From: JBECKQ01 sp040235375
GTDB taxonomy: Bacteria > Planctomycetota > Phycisphaerae > UBA1845
Reading direction: 5' to 3'
Assembly (NCBI GenBank): GCA_040235375.1
Contig: JBECKQ010000453.1
Coordinates: forward strand, 1 to 7,332
DNA length: 7,332 nt
Position numbers and translations under genes: made by a program. Below the pieces are notes generated by a model. It was not told the origin of the DNA and ran no database searches. It saw only the letters and a list, made by a program, of their open reading frames with translations. Position 1 is the stretch's first letter. Each line of letters starts with the position of its first letter. This document shows positions 1 through 6,251 of this stretch, one piece after another.

Positions 1-310
1 CGGTGAAGCCGCCGTACCCCTCCTGCCAGGCGAAGGTCCGTAGCGTGGAGAACGTCTCATGAACCCACTTGCTCGACCGGCTCTTGACGTGCCGCAGCAG
101 GTCGGCGTGAGACAGCGTCGCCGGGTAGCGCGTCAGGATGTGCACGTGATCGGGCGTGCCGTTGATCGCCAGCGCGGTGCAGCCCAGGTCGCGCAGGATG
201 CCGCCGAGGAAGGGATGCAGCCGCTCTTCGAGGTCCGGCTTGATGAGGGCCGTGCGACCCTTGGTGCTGTAGACCATGTGGTAGAAGTTCTGCGTCCAGG
301 CGCTGGGCAT
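1..310 (-). CDS. IS200-like (Y1/HUH) transposase, REP-associated type, partial at window edge
   Basis: The product is a single-strand DNA transposase of the HUH/Y1 superfamily, of the REP-associated (RAYT-like) branch. Such enzymes nick and join single-stranded DNA through a covalent tyrosine intermediate. Only the first 103 residues are in the window; the C-terminus lies beyond position 1. Visible hallmarks are the N-terminal FYHMVYSTKGR strand, the basic/aliphatic segment LEERLHPFLGGILRDLG, the metal-binding HUH motif H55-V-H57 within GTPDHVHIL, the helix LLRHVKSRSSKWVHETF and the WQEGYGGF segment near residues 95-102. The catalytic tyrosine of the family comes later and cannot be assessed. 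The ATG at 310-308 is preceded by AGGGAG (318-323) with a 7-nt spacer, which fixes the start. It is divergent from the DUF4469 gene. Family assignment rests on motifs; whether the gene is intact or part of a mobile unit cannot be seen here. Confidence 0.92.
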   Translation of the reverse strand, partial: MPSAWTQNFYHMVYSTKGRTALIKPDLEERLHPFLGGILRDLGCTALAINGTPDHVHILTRYPATLSHADLLRHVKSRSSKWVHETFSTLRTFAWQEGYGGFT

Positions 311-317
311 GGTGAGA

Positions 318-323
318 CTCCCT
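318..323 (-). promoter_or_regulatory. Ribosome-binding site of the transposase
   Basis: On the minus strand this reads AGGGAG, seven bases before the ATG at 310-308. It overlaps the base of the hairpin at 321-347, so initiation may be restricted by RNA structure. Confidence 0.7.
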
Positions 324-347
324 CGTCCGCCCGCCGGGCGGAAGAGG
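321..347. repeat. Imperfect hairpin next to the transposase start
   Basis: Arms 326-332 (TCCGCCC) and 336-342 (GGGCGGA) pair perfectly across a 3-nt loop. After one mismatch (325/343) the stem continues for four pairs (321-324 with 344-347). On the minus strand it lies in the transposase leader, 10 bases before the start codon, and its base overlaps the AGGGAG ribosome-binding site. It could be a translation-limiting leader hairpin, as known for IS200 tnpA, or a REP-like palindrome; the sequence alone does not decide. Confidence 0.65.
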
Positions 348-364
348 AGAAGATAAGGAGAGGG

Positions 365-420
365 GGCAGGCCTGCCAACCAGGGGCTGGCTGCGCTGCGC
401 CCCTGGCAACGATCGTTGGC
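365..420. repeat. Three adjacent dyads (REP-like palindromic block)
   Basis: There are three successive symmetric elements. A 12-bp perfect palindrome GGCAGGCCTGCC lies at 365-376. A stem with arms CCAGGGGC (379-386) and GCCCCTGG (399-406) has a 12-nt loop. A second 12-bp perfect palindrome CAACGATCGTTG lies at 407-418. In addition GCCAAC (374-379) is complementary to GTTGGC (415-420), so the middle stem can be enclosed in a longer imperfect fold. The block is non-coding and lies between the transposase and the DUF4469 gene. Its position beside a RAYT-like gene suggests a REP/REPIN-type element or transposon end; that is inference. Confidence 0.7.
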
Positions 421-434
421 CCTCCGGGCCGGTC

Positions 435-448
435 CGCAATCCGAAATC
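435..448 (+). repeat. Heptanucleotide array, family A (2 units)
   Basis: Two adjacent 7-mers, CGCAATC and CGAAATC, match the units of the longer array at 1361-1395 in the same orientation. It is the shortest of the family A arrays in the window and is recognisable only by comparison with that one. Confidence 0.6.
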
Positions 449-450
449 GG

Positions 451-474
451 CTCTGTGCCTCTGCGCCTCTGTGG
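451..474 (+). repeat. Octanucleotide tandem array (3 units)
   Basis: Three consecutive 8-mers, CTCTGTGC, CTCTGCGC and CTCTGTGG, differ at one or two positions. The array is non-coding and begins two bases after the family A heptads. I see no second copy of this octamer type in the window. Confidence 0.7.
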
Positions 475-489
475 CTGCCTTTGCATCGC

Positions 490-510
490 CTCAAGCCCCA
501 AGCCTCAAGC
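490..510 (-). repeat. Heptanucleotide array, family B, inverted (3 units)
   Basis: Three 7-mers, CTCAAGC, CCCAAGC and CTCAAGC, are the reverse complement of the GCTTGRG units found at 1270-1297 and 5494-5521. The array ends 17 bases before the ribosome-binding site of the DUF4469 gene and forms an inverted pair with the array just after that gene. Confidence 0.75.
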
Positions 511-527
511 CTTCTTCAAAGCGATTG

Positions 528-534
528 AAAGGAG
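528..534 (+). promoter_or_regulatory. Ribosome-binding site deciding a TTG start
   Basis: AAAGGAG lies six bases before TTG at 541-543. There is no ATG in frame near the conserved N-terminus, so this site is the main reason for choosing the TTG start. Confidence 0.8.
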
Positions 535-540
535 CGACCC

Positions 541-1263
541 TTGTCGATCAAGTACGCCCTCTTCAAGAACCACCTGACGGCCGACCCGGATGACTACGCT
601 GCCATCGTGCAGATCGCCGGGACGGTTGATCTTAACGCCATCGCCGACCGCATCGTCGCCCACGGCTCGACCGTCGGGCGGGCCGACGTGCTGGCCACGC
701 TGGAGCTGGCCATCGTCGTCGTCGAGGAGGGGGTCGAGAGCTCCGAGCACATCAACTTCGGCGGGCTGGCCGACTTCTACCCGCGCTGCAAGGGCCGCTT
801 CGAGAGCGCCGAGGACCCGTGGGACCCGGCTCGCAACCGCGTCGATGTCGGCGTCAACGTGGGGGCCCGCATCCGCAAGAGCGTGCGGACGGGCGCGAGC
901 GTCGAGCGGGTCGAGGCGCTCAAGCCGGCGCCGAACCTCGTCGCCTACCACGACACGACCAGCGGCGAGACCGACGGCACGGCGAGCGTCGGCGGCATTG
1001 CCGACATCGTGGGCAACCGCGTGAAGTACGACGCGGCCAAGGCCGACGAGGGGATCTACTTCGTCGCCGTGGCCGACGGCGCGGCGACCAAGGTCACCGA
1101 CGTGAACACGAATAAGCCCAGCAAGCTGGTCTTCCTGAACCCGGCGACGCTGGTGCCCGGCGATTACTACCTGGAGGTCCGAGCCAGAATGGGCCGCCCG
1201 CCGGCCGGCACGGACAACAGAGAGCTGCGCGTGGGAAGGTTGGATGCGACGCTGACGGTGTGA
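541..1263 (+). CDS. HU-like DNA-binding domain protein with DUF4469 Ig-like C-terminal domain
   Basis: This 240-residue protein has two parts. Residues 1 to about 125 resemble the HU-like DNA-binding domain (HU-DNA_bdg type) that precedes DUF4469 in Bacteroidetes and other bacteria: a SIKYALFKNHL start, GTVDLNAIADRIV, the STVGRADVLATLELA helix and the strand RVDVGVNVGARIRKSV. Residues of about 140-240 match the DUF4469 Ig-like fold: GNRVKYDAAKADEGIYFV, KLVFLNPATLVPGDYYLEVRAR and the closing ELRVGRLDATLTV. No signal peptide or membrane segment is visible, so a cytoplasmic, nucleoid-associated role is likely. The true function of the family is unknown. The start is TTG with AAAGGAG six bases upstream, and the length fits the family. 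It is divergent from the transposase and 86 bp upstream of the large secreted-protein gene. Inverted GCTTGRG heptad arrays lie on both sides of it. Family call is from recognised sequence pattern; DNA binding is inferred. Confidence 0.88.
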   Translation: MSIKYALFKNHLTADPDDYAAIVQIAGTVDLNAIADRIVAHGSTVGRADVLATLELAIVVVEEGVESSEHINFGGLADFYPRCKGRFESAEDPWDPARNRVDVGVNVGARIRKSVRTGASVERVEALKPAPNLVAYHDTTSGETDGTASVGGIADIVGNRVKYDAAKADEGIYFVAVADGAATKVTDVNTNKPSKLVFLNPATLVPGDYYLEVRARMGRPPAGTDNRELRVGRLDATLTV

Positions 1264-1269
1264 GAACAG

Positions 1270-1297
1270 GCTTGAGACTTGGGGCTTGAGGCTTGAG
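1270..1297 (+). repeat. Heptanucleotide array, family B (4 units)
   Basis: Four consecutive 7-mers, GCTTGAG, ACTTGGG, GCTTGAG and GCTTGAG, begin seven bases after the stop codon of the DUF4469 gene. The array is the mirror partner of 490-510. It also creates an open frame upstream of the large gene that could mislead start prediction towards the TTG at 1293. Confidence 0.78.
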
Positions 1298-1336
1298 GGA
1301 AAGACAACCGGCCGCGAGTGGCCGTGACGACGAACG

Positions 1337-1342
1337 AAAGGA
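1337..1342 (+). promoter_or_regulatory. Ribosome-binding site of the large secreted protein
   Basis: AAAGGA with a 7-nt spacer precedes the ATG at 1350. It supports that start over the longer TTG start at 1293, which lies inside a repeat array and has no such site. Confidence 0.8.
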
Positions 1343-1349
1343 CAGGCGT

Positions 1350-4300
1350 ATGTTCCGCTCTGCAATCCGCAATCCGAAATCCGACATCCGAAATCAGGCG
1401 GCGGCGTTGGCGATCGTCGCTGCCGCCTTTGCCGCCGCGCTGCTTCCCCCGGCAGCCCGCGCGGACGTGGTGCTCAACGAAGCCTACACGCGCATGCCTG
1501 GGTCACCGTCCGGCGAGTTCATCGAACTCTACAACAACGGAGCCAGCGCCCACGTCTTCGGCTCCGATGACTACCTGATCGTCGTACAGGCGACGGCAGG
1601 CAGCGTTGAAGACATCTGGCCGCTCGACGGCCTGTCGATCGCCTCGAACGGTTTCCTGCTCTTTGGAGACGATCCCATCACTGGGCCGTTTGCCGTGCCG
1701 ACTGTGCCGGACTTTCCCTTCCATAATGCCGGGGGGACCGCGGTCGCCAACCTCGGCGACGACAATCCGCGTGCCTTCGCCGTTGTCGAGTTGGGCGGCG
1801 CCGTGCCCGCGAAAGGGGACGACATCGACGCCGATGATGACGGCGTGATCGACTACCCCGGCTTGGTCGTCGGGACTTTGACGGACGGGTTGTTGCGCAG
1901 CAATCCATACATCCCCGCGTATGCGTATTTCGGGTCGGCGGAGGTGGCTGGCTGCCCCAACGGCTTCGTCCGCGTGCCTGACGGTGGCGCCACGCTTGAG
2001 GCGCTGGCCTGGGACCCGGACGACCCGGGCGGCGACGTGCCCGCCACACCCGACCGCACGTATCCCCAACCGCAGATGACAGGCGTGGTCCCGGACCAGG
2101 GGACGAACTGCGAGATTCTGACGGTCACCATCAGCGGCAGCGGCCTGGTTCCCGCGCCCGCCGACAGCACGGTGAAGCTGACCCTAAGCGGAAGCCCGGA
2201 CATCTACGGTGAGATCACGGGCGTCACCTACGGCGCCGCATTGACGGTCGCGTTCAACCTATATCACGCCGACCCTGGGCTCCGGGACCTGGTGCTTACC
2301 TACCCGGACGGGCAAGACGATACGCTGCCCGACGCCCTGACCGTGGCCGACGATCCCGACCCCAGTTGCGACGTTGGCTCCCCCGGCCATCTCTTCGTCA
2401 GCGGCTACGTCAGCGACAACATTCTCGAGTTTGACGAGACCGGGGCGTTCGTCCGCGTATTCGTGGACGACGTGACGCCCGGCGGAGGTTTCGGTGCGGC
2501 GGGCATGGCCTTCGGCCCCAACGGCAACCTCTTCGTGTGCAGCTTCTTCGGCGACAGTGTCCGGGAGTATGACGGTACCACGGGGGCGTTCATTGGCGAT
2601 GCGATCCCCGGCACCTTCGATCAGGCCAGCGGCTATCTCCAAGGAGCGAAGCGCCTGCTGTTCACGCCGGACGGCCGGCTGCTCGTAGCGGGCTGGGAAA
2701 ACGACGCCGTGCTTGCCTACGACGCGACGACGTTCGAGTGGTTGGGGACGTTCGCGATCGGCGGACCGTCGCCGGGCGGCCTCGACGGGCCCGCCGGCTT
2801 GGCGCTAGGACCGGCCGGGAACGTCTTCGTCACTGCCGGCCCCGGCGGGCTGACGGAGTACTGGGCGGGTAAGGTGCTGGAGTATCACGCCGCGACGGGC
2901 CGGCTGAAGCGCGTTGTGGCCAGCGGGCTGGAGCAAACCACTTGGGGACTGCAAGTCGCCGCAAACGGCAACCTCTGGGTGGTCAACTACTGGGGGGACG
3001 CCGATACGCACACCATCGGCAAGCTCCTGCAACTCGATGGAGAGACGGGCGGCATCGTCACCACCGCCGATGTGGAGAAGCCTCGCGGCTTGACGATCGG
3101 GCCAAACGGCAACGTGTTCGTCGCCCACCTCGGCGAGGTGCTGGAGTTCGACGGCACGACCGGCCAGTTGATCGGCCCGTTCGCCAGCAGCGGGCAGCTC
3201 TCCCACGCCGAGGGGATTGTCTTCAAGCCGGCGCCGCCCGATCCGCTGCCGGCGCCGACAATCACCAATGTGTCGGTGTCCGAGCACGACGCCTGCGAAC
3301 CGCTGACCGGCGTGGTCGTGACCGGCGCGAACCTGGACGCGGGCGCCACGGTGATGCTCAAAGACCCCAACGAGCCGATCGGGACGAGCGGCGCGGTGGT
3401 GACATATGTTGGCGTCGTCACCGGCGCCAGCGGCGACGGCGCGTCGCTGACCGTGGACTTCGACCTGGACGATGGCGCCCGAATGCCCGGCGGCCTGTGG
3501 GACGTGGTTGTGCAGAACCCCGACGGCCAAGCGGACACGCTGCCTGCGGCGATCGACGTCGCGCCATGCTGGACCGCCGGCGAAGGCAACCTCTTCGTCC
3601 TCGGGTACCGGCATCGTGGCAAGACCCGCGACGGCCTGTTCGAGTTCGACGGCGCCGCGGGCGACCTGATCGGTTTCGTCGTGGAGGACCCTACGCTGGA
3701 CGGTGATGACCTACGACTCTCGACTGGCCTCGCGTTCGGTCACGACGGCAACCTGTTGATTACCGCACGGTCCCCATGGAACCCGCAGCTCGGCTACTAC
3801 GGCAGCGTTCTCGAATACGACGGCCTCACCGGGCGGAAGCTGGGCACGTTCGTCCCCGCCGGGACGGGTGGGATGATGAGGCCGATCGAGATACGCTACG
3901 GCCCAAACGGCGACCTTTTCGTCCTCCATAGCGGTGCCGGCGTGCTCGAGTTTCACGGCTTGACCGGCGCGCTGGTCCGTGACTTCGTCCCGTCAGGGAC
4001 TTGCGGTCTGTACGACGTTTACGAGCTTCACTTCGGCCACAGCGGCAACCTGTACGTGGCTGACAGCACACGGACCGCCAACTGCGACCCTTACGTCTTT
4101 CCCAACGCGGGTGTGCATCTGTTTGACGGCGTCACCGGTGCCTGCCTCGCCAACCCGTTAGTGCCATTTACGGTGCTGCCGGAATCGCTGAAGATGGAAC
4201 TGACGTCATTTGCAATTGGTCCGCGCGACGGGCTGCTCTACCTGCCCATTAACGCCGCGTGCGGCACAACAGACCAAGGCACCGTCCGAGTGCATGACCC

Positions 4301-5606
4301 TGATACCGGTGTGCTCCTGGGCGAGCCGATCCCGCTCACCGCCACGCTGGACGCACCGAAGTCGGCCGCGTTCGGTCCGAACGGCCACCTATTTGTGTCA
4401 CATTACCTGAATGGCTCCGGCATAATCTCCGAGCTCAACGTCCCGGACGCAGCGTCCGGTACATGGCTCGGCGTCTTCGCCACGCAGACCAACGCCAGCG
4501 GGCCTTCCGAAGCCAACGCGATTCAGTTCAAGCCGCTGCTGGGCGACGCGGACGGCGACTGGGACCGCGACCTGGCCGACTTCGCCGCGTTCCAGCGGGC
4601 GTTCGGCGGACCGGGCGTCACGCCGGCCAACTACAACGACCTGACGTTCGACTTCGACCGCGACGGCGACGTGGACGCCGACGACTTTACCGAGTTCGCC
4701 CAGCGCATGACCCCGCCGAAGGACTGGTCTCCTCCGACCGGGCCCTGCTGCCTGCCGGACGGCGGCTGCACCGAAAACACCACCGCCCGCGAGTGCGTCG
4801 TCGACCTCGGCGGCTCCTGGCTGGGCTCGGCCGGCGGCGCCTGCCCCGATGACTGCCCGGCGTTCGGCGCCTGCTGCTCGTCGATCGACGGCAGTTGCAG
4901 CGTGCTCACCGAGGCGCAGTGCCTGGCCTCCGGCGGGACGTACCAGGGCGACGGCACGACCTGCGGCGTCGATGCCTGCCCCTTCGGCCAGTACCACAAC
5001 ACCATCAGCCCGATGACGCAGCTCGCCCTGGCCGGCCCAGGCTTGCAGCTCGCCGACGACCTGACGCTGGAGGGCACGGGGGCGCGGGACCTGACGTATC
5101 TCGACCTGCGGGTCTACGGCAACGGCGGCGGCGCGTTCGACGTGACGGTGGAGCTGTGGACCGACTGCCCGGGCAATGGCGGCACGGTGATCCCCGGCAC
5201 GACGTTCACGTTCACCGGCGTCCCCGACGACGGCTACGTCTACACGCTGGTGGCCGATCCGGTCGATCCGCCGGTGACGATCCCCGACACGGTGTGGATG
5301 GTGGCGACGTTCAGCACGCCCGAGTCCGGCTGGATCATCGCCGAGCAGGCCGAGACGGGCACGACGGCCAACGTCTACGCCTGGAACCTCCCGCCATGGG
5401 CGTGCAACCGCACATTCGGCGGCGGCGCCTACGCCGGCCTCTGGGCCAACCTCGTGTGCCAGGAGGGCGCGAGCAAGGCCCGCGGCGAAGAAGGCTTGCG
5501 GCCTGCGGCTTGGGGCTTGAGGAGCGGCGGCGATCCGGTGCTGCGGATGGAGCGCGTCGAGACGCCGCAGCTCATTTCAGATGTCGGATCTCGGATTGCG
5601 GAATGA
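1350..5606 (+). CDS. Large secreted multidomain protein: lamin-tail, two IPT-propeller units, dockerin-like loops, Cys repeats
   Basis: This is a 1418-residue exported protein of unknown function. Residues 1-38 form a signal peptide (hydrophobic 17-32, cleavage likely after ARA38). Residues of about 39-235 resemble a lamin-tail domain (GEFIELYNN at 55-63). About 241-335 is an IPT/TIG Ig-like domain. 346-627 is a six-bladed NHL-like propeller with repeated GPNGNLFV and LEFDGTTG blade motifs. About 634-740 is a second Ig-like domain, and 746-1062 a second six-bladed propeller. 1064-1119 holds two calcium-loop motifs (D1066-D1077, D1101-D1112) like type I dockerin or planctomycete EF-loop segments. 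1131-1211 is two six-cysteine repeats. About 1212-1373 looks like a beta-sandwich. The last 45 residues are low-complexity and partly repeat-encoded. A surface binding or scaffold role is inferred; no catalytic site is evident. The ATG is chosen from AAAGGA upstream and the immediate signal peptide. A hairpin follows 50 bp after the stop. Confidence 0.93.
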   Translation: MFRSAIRNPKSDIRNQAAALAIVAAAFAAALLPPAARADVVLNEAYTRMPGSPSGEFIELYNNGASAHVFGSDDYLIVVQATAGSVEDIWPLDGLSIASNGFLLFGDDPITGPFAVPTVPDFPFHNAGGTAVANLGDDNPRAFAVVELGGAVPAKGDDIDADDDGVIDYPGLVVGTLTDGLLRSNPYIPAYAYFGSAEVAGCPNGFVRVPDGGATLEALAWDPDDPGGDVPATPDRTYPQPQMTGVVPDQGTNCEILTVTISGSGLVPAPADSTVKLTLSGSPDIYGEITGVTYGAALTVAFNLYHADPGLRDLVLTYPDGQDDTLPDALTVADDPDPSCDVGSPGHLFVSGYVSDNILEFDETGAFVRVFVDDVTPGGGFGAAGMAFGPNGNLFVCSFFGDSVREYDGTTGAFIGDAIPGTFDQASGYLQGAKRLLFTPDGRLLVAGWENDAVLAYDATTFEWLGTFAIGGPSPGGLDGPAGLALGPAGNVFVTAGPGGLTEYWAGKVLEYHAATGRLKRVVASGLEQTTWGLQVAANGNLWVVNYWGDADTHTIGKLLQLDGETGGIVTTADVEKPRGLTIGPNGNVFVAHLGEVLEFDGTTGQLIGPFASSGQLSHAEGIVFKPAPPDPLPAPTITNVSVSEHDACEPLTGVVVTGANLDAGATVMLKDPNEPIGTSGAVVTYVGVVTGASGDGASLTVDFDLDDGARMPGGLWDVVVQNPDGQADTLPAAIDVAPCWTAGEGNLFVLGYRHRGKTRDGLFEFDGAAGDLIGFVVEDPTLDGDDLRLSTGLAFGHDGNLLITARSPWNPQLGYYGSVLEYDGLTGRKLGTFVPAGTGGMMRPIEIRYGPNGDLFVLHSGAGVLEFHGLTGALVRDFVPSGTCGLYDVYELHFGHSGNLYVADSTRTANCDPYVFPNAGVHLFDGVTGACLANPLVPFTVLPESLKMELTSFAIGPRDGLLYLPINAACGTTDQGTVRVHDPDTGVLLGEPIPLTATLDAPKSAAFGPNGHLFVSHYLNGSGIISELNVPDAASGTWLGVFATQTNASGPSEANAIQFKPLLGDADGDWDRDLADFAAFQRAFGGPGVTPANYNDLTFDFDRDGDVDADDFTEFAQRMTPPKDWSPPTGPCCLPDGGCTENTTARECVVDLGGSWLGSAGGACPDDCPAFGACCSSIDGSCSVLTEAQCLASGGTYQGDGTTCGVDACPFGQYHNTISPMTQLALAGPGLQLADDLTLEGTGARDLTYLDLRVYGNGGGAFDVTVELWTDCPGNGGTVIPGTTFTFTGVPDDGYVYTLVADPVDPPVTIPDTVWMVATFSTPESGWIIAEQAETGTTANVYAWNLPPWACNRTFGGGAYAGLWANLVCQEGASKARGEEGLRPAAWGLRSGGDPVLRMERVETPQLISDVGSRIAE
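1361..1395 (+). repeat. Heptanucleotide array, family A, inside the signal peptide coding region (5 units)
   Basis: Five consecutive 7-mers, TGCAATC, CGCAATC, CGAAATC, CGACATC and CGAAATC, begin nine bases after the ATG. Since 7 is not a multiple of 3, the array is read in rotating frame and gives AIRNPKSDIRN, the basic n-region of the signal peptide. Related units occur at 435-448, inverted at 5573-5600 and as a remnant at 5695-5708. Confidence 0.82.
4740..4982 (+). repeat. Two tandem six-cysteine modules within the large protein
   Basis: Residues 1131-1170 and 1173-1211 each follow GxCC...GxC...C...GG...C...C-P. Cysteines are at 1133, 1134, 1140, 1149, 1165, 1169 and at 1175, 1176, 1183, 1191, 1205, 1210. 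The copies are alike in spacing but diverged in sequence. Similar modules are common in secreted planctomycete proteins. Even cysteine number suggests three disulfides per module, as inference. Confidence 0.8.
5494..5521 (+). repeat. Heptanucleotide array, family B, inside the 3' coding end (4 units)
   Basis: Four 7-mers, GCTTGCG, GCCTGCG, GCTTGGG and GCTTGAG, share the consensus of 1270-1297 in the same orientation. They encode about residues 1382-1391 (GLRPAAWGLR) of the large protein, after its last folded-looking segment. Confidence 0.75.
5573..5600 (-). repeat. Heptanucleotide array, family A, inverted, at the stop codon (4 units)
   Basis: Read on the minus strand the units are CGCAATC, CGAGATC, CGACATC and TGAAATG, the same family as 1361-1395. 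On the plus strand the array encodes residues 1408-1417 of the large protein, and the TGA stop at 5604-5606 follows four bases later. Confidence 0.75.
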
Positions 5607-5656
5607 AGAAGATTCGCGATCCGTGACGGCCATCTCGGTGTGACGCAAAACCAATG

Positions 5657-5689
5657 AGGCCCGAGGCGCAAAACACTCGCCTCGGGCCT
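5657..5689 (+). terminator. Strong hairpin, likely terminator of the large gene
   Basis: A perfect 12-bp stem pairs AGGCCCGAGGCG (5657-5668) with CGCCTCGGGCCT (5678-5689) around a 9-nt loop, 50 bases after the stop codon. The following bases are TACTCTC, so the usual U-tract is poor. Termination is inferred from stem strength and position; a processing or mRNA-protection hairpin is the alternative. Confidence 0.72.
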
Positions 5690-6124
5690 TACTCTCAATC
5701 CGCGATCCAATGGCAAGCCCGCTGCGGGGGATCTCCGTTCGAAGCGTGCCGCGTTCGCCACAAGCCTCCGAGATCGATTAAGACATAAAGCCGAGCTGCG
5801 TATGGGATTATGTGGAGACCGGATAGCGTGTTCTCGATGCCCGTCACGGTGAGCGGTCAGCCGTGCGTCGTGGTCTCACGCGGACAGAGCGTGATTGACC
5901 GTAAGGGCCAGGCATGCCAGGGAGAGTGAAGTGACAGCCGCCGTGCCGATGCCGCGAGAGGCGCCCCGCTCGTTTCTTCGGTGCAGTCACACGGCGCGGA
6001 TAGGTAGCAGAGAGCCGGTCTCGTTCGAAGGACGGCATGCGGTTTTGAGCAATCCCGTGCTTGGCCTCGCCCGAGGGTATGCGCCGCTGGCCGAGCACGG
6101 AATGACCATGCTTCCTTCTTTTGG

Positions 6125-6160
6125 GCCCCGCAGCGTCAGGACGTTCTTGGCGCGCGGGGC
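6125..6160 (+). repeat. GC-rich hairpin candidate upstream of the PLP enzyme gene
   Basis: Arms GCCCCGC (6125-6131) and GCGGGGC (6154-6160) pair perfectly over a 22-nt loop that itself can form a small CGTC/GACG stem. It lies about 100 bases before the start codon and could be part of the leader. At this GC content chance formation is plausible. Confidence 0.4.
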
Positions 6161-6245
6161 TCACTATTGTTCCGCAGCGTATCGGTTGCCGAGCTCGATG
6201 AACGGCGAACCAAGACGGGATTGCCCGGCGATATGCATCGACTTG

Positions 6246-6251
6246 AAGGAG
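6246..6251 (+). promoter_or_regulatory. Ribosome-binding site of the PLP enzyme
   Basis: AAGGAG lies 12 bases before ATG 6264, somewhat far. A TTG in frame at 6243 overlaps this site and cannot use it, so ATG 6264 remains the best start. Confidence 0.6.

Noticed and set aside
435..510. CRISPR-like repeat cluster
   Set aside because: Units are only 7-8 nt, directly adjacent, with no spacers and no cas genes nearby.
1293..1349. Longer start (TTG at 1293) for the large secreted protein
   Set aside because: It lies inside a heptad array, lacks a ribosome-binding site, and would put 19 charged residues ahead of a good signal peptide that starts at 1350.
505..1365. Minus-strand open frame of 286 codons opposite the DUF4469 gene
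   Set aside because: It is a high-GC shadow: the translation is low-complexity with no family pattern, while the plus strand encodes a recognised two-domain protein.
2805..3614. Minus-strand open frame of 269 codons within the large gene
   Set aside because: It is antisense to propeller blades and the second Ig-like domain and has no recognisable family or ribosome-binding site.
5778..5806. Promoter-like pair TTAAGA, 17 bases, TATGGG
   Set aside because: Only a weak match to -35/-10 boxes, more than 450 bases from the next supported gene; not listed as a feature.
5810..5929. Possible 39-residue small gene (ATG 5810 to TGA 5927-5929)
   Set aside because: No ribosome-binding site before the ATG and no recognisable product; expected by chance in 570 bases of open GC-rich DNA.
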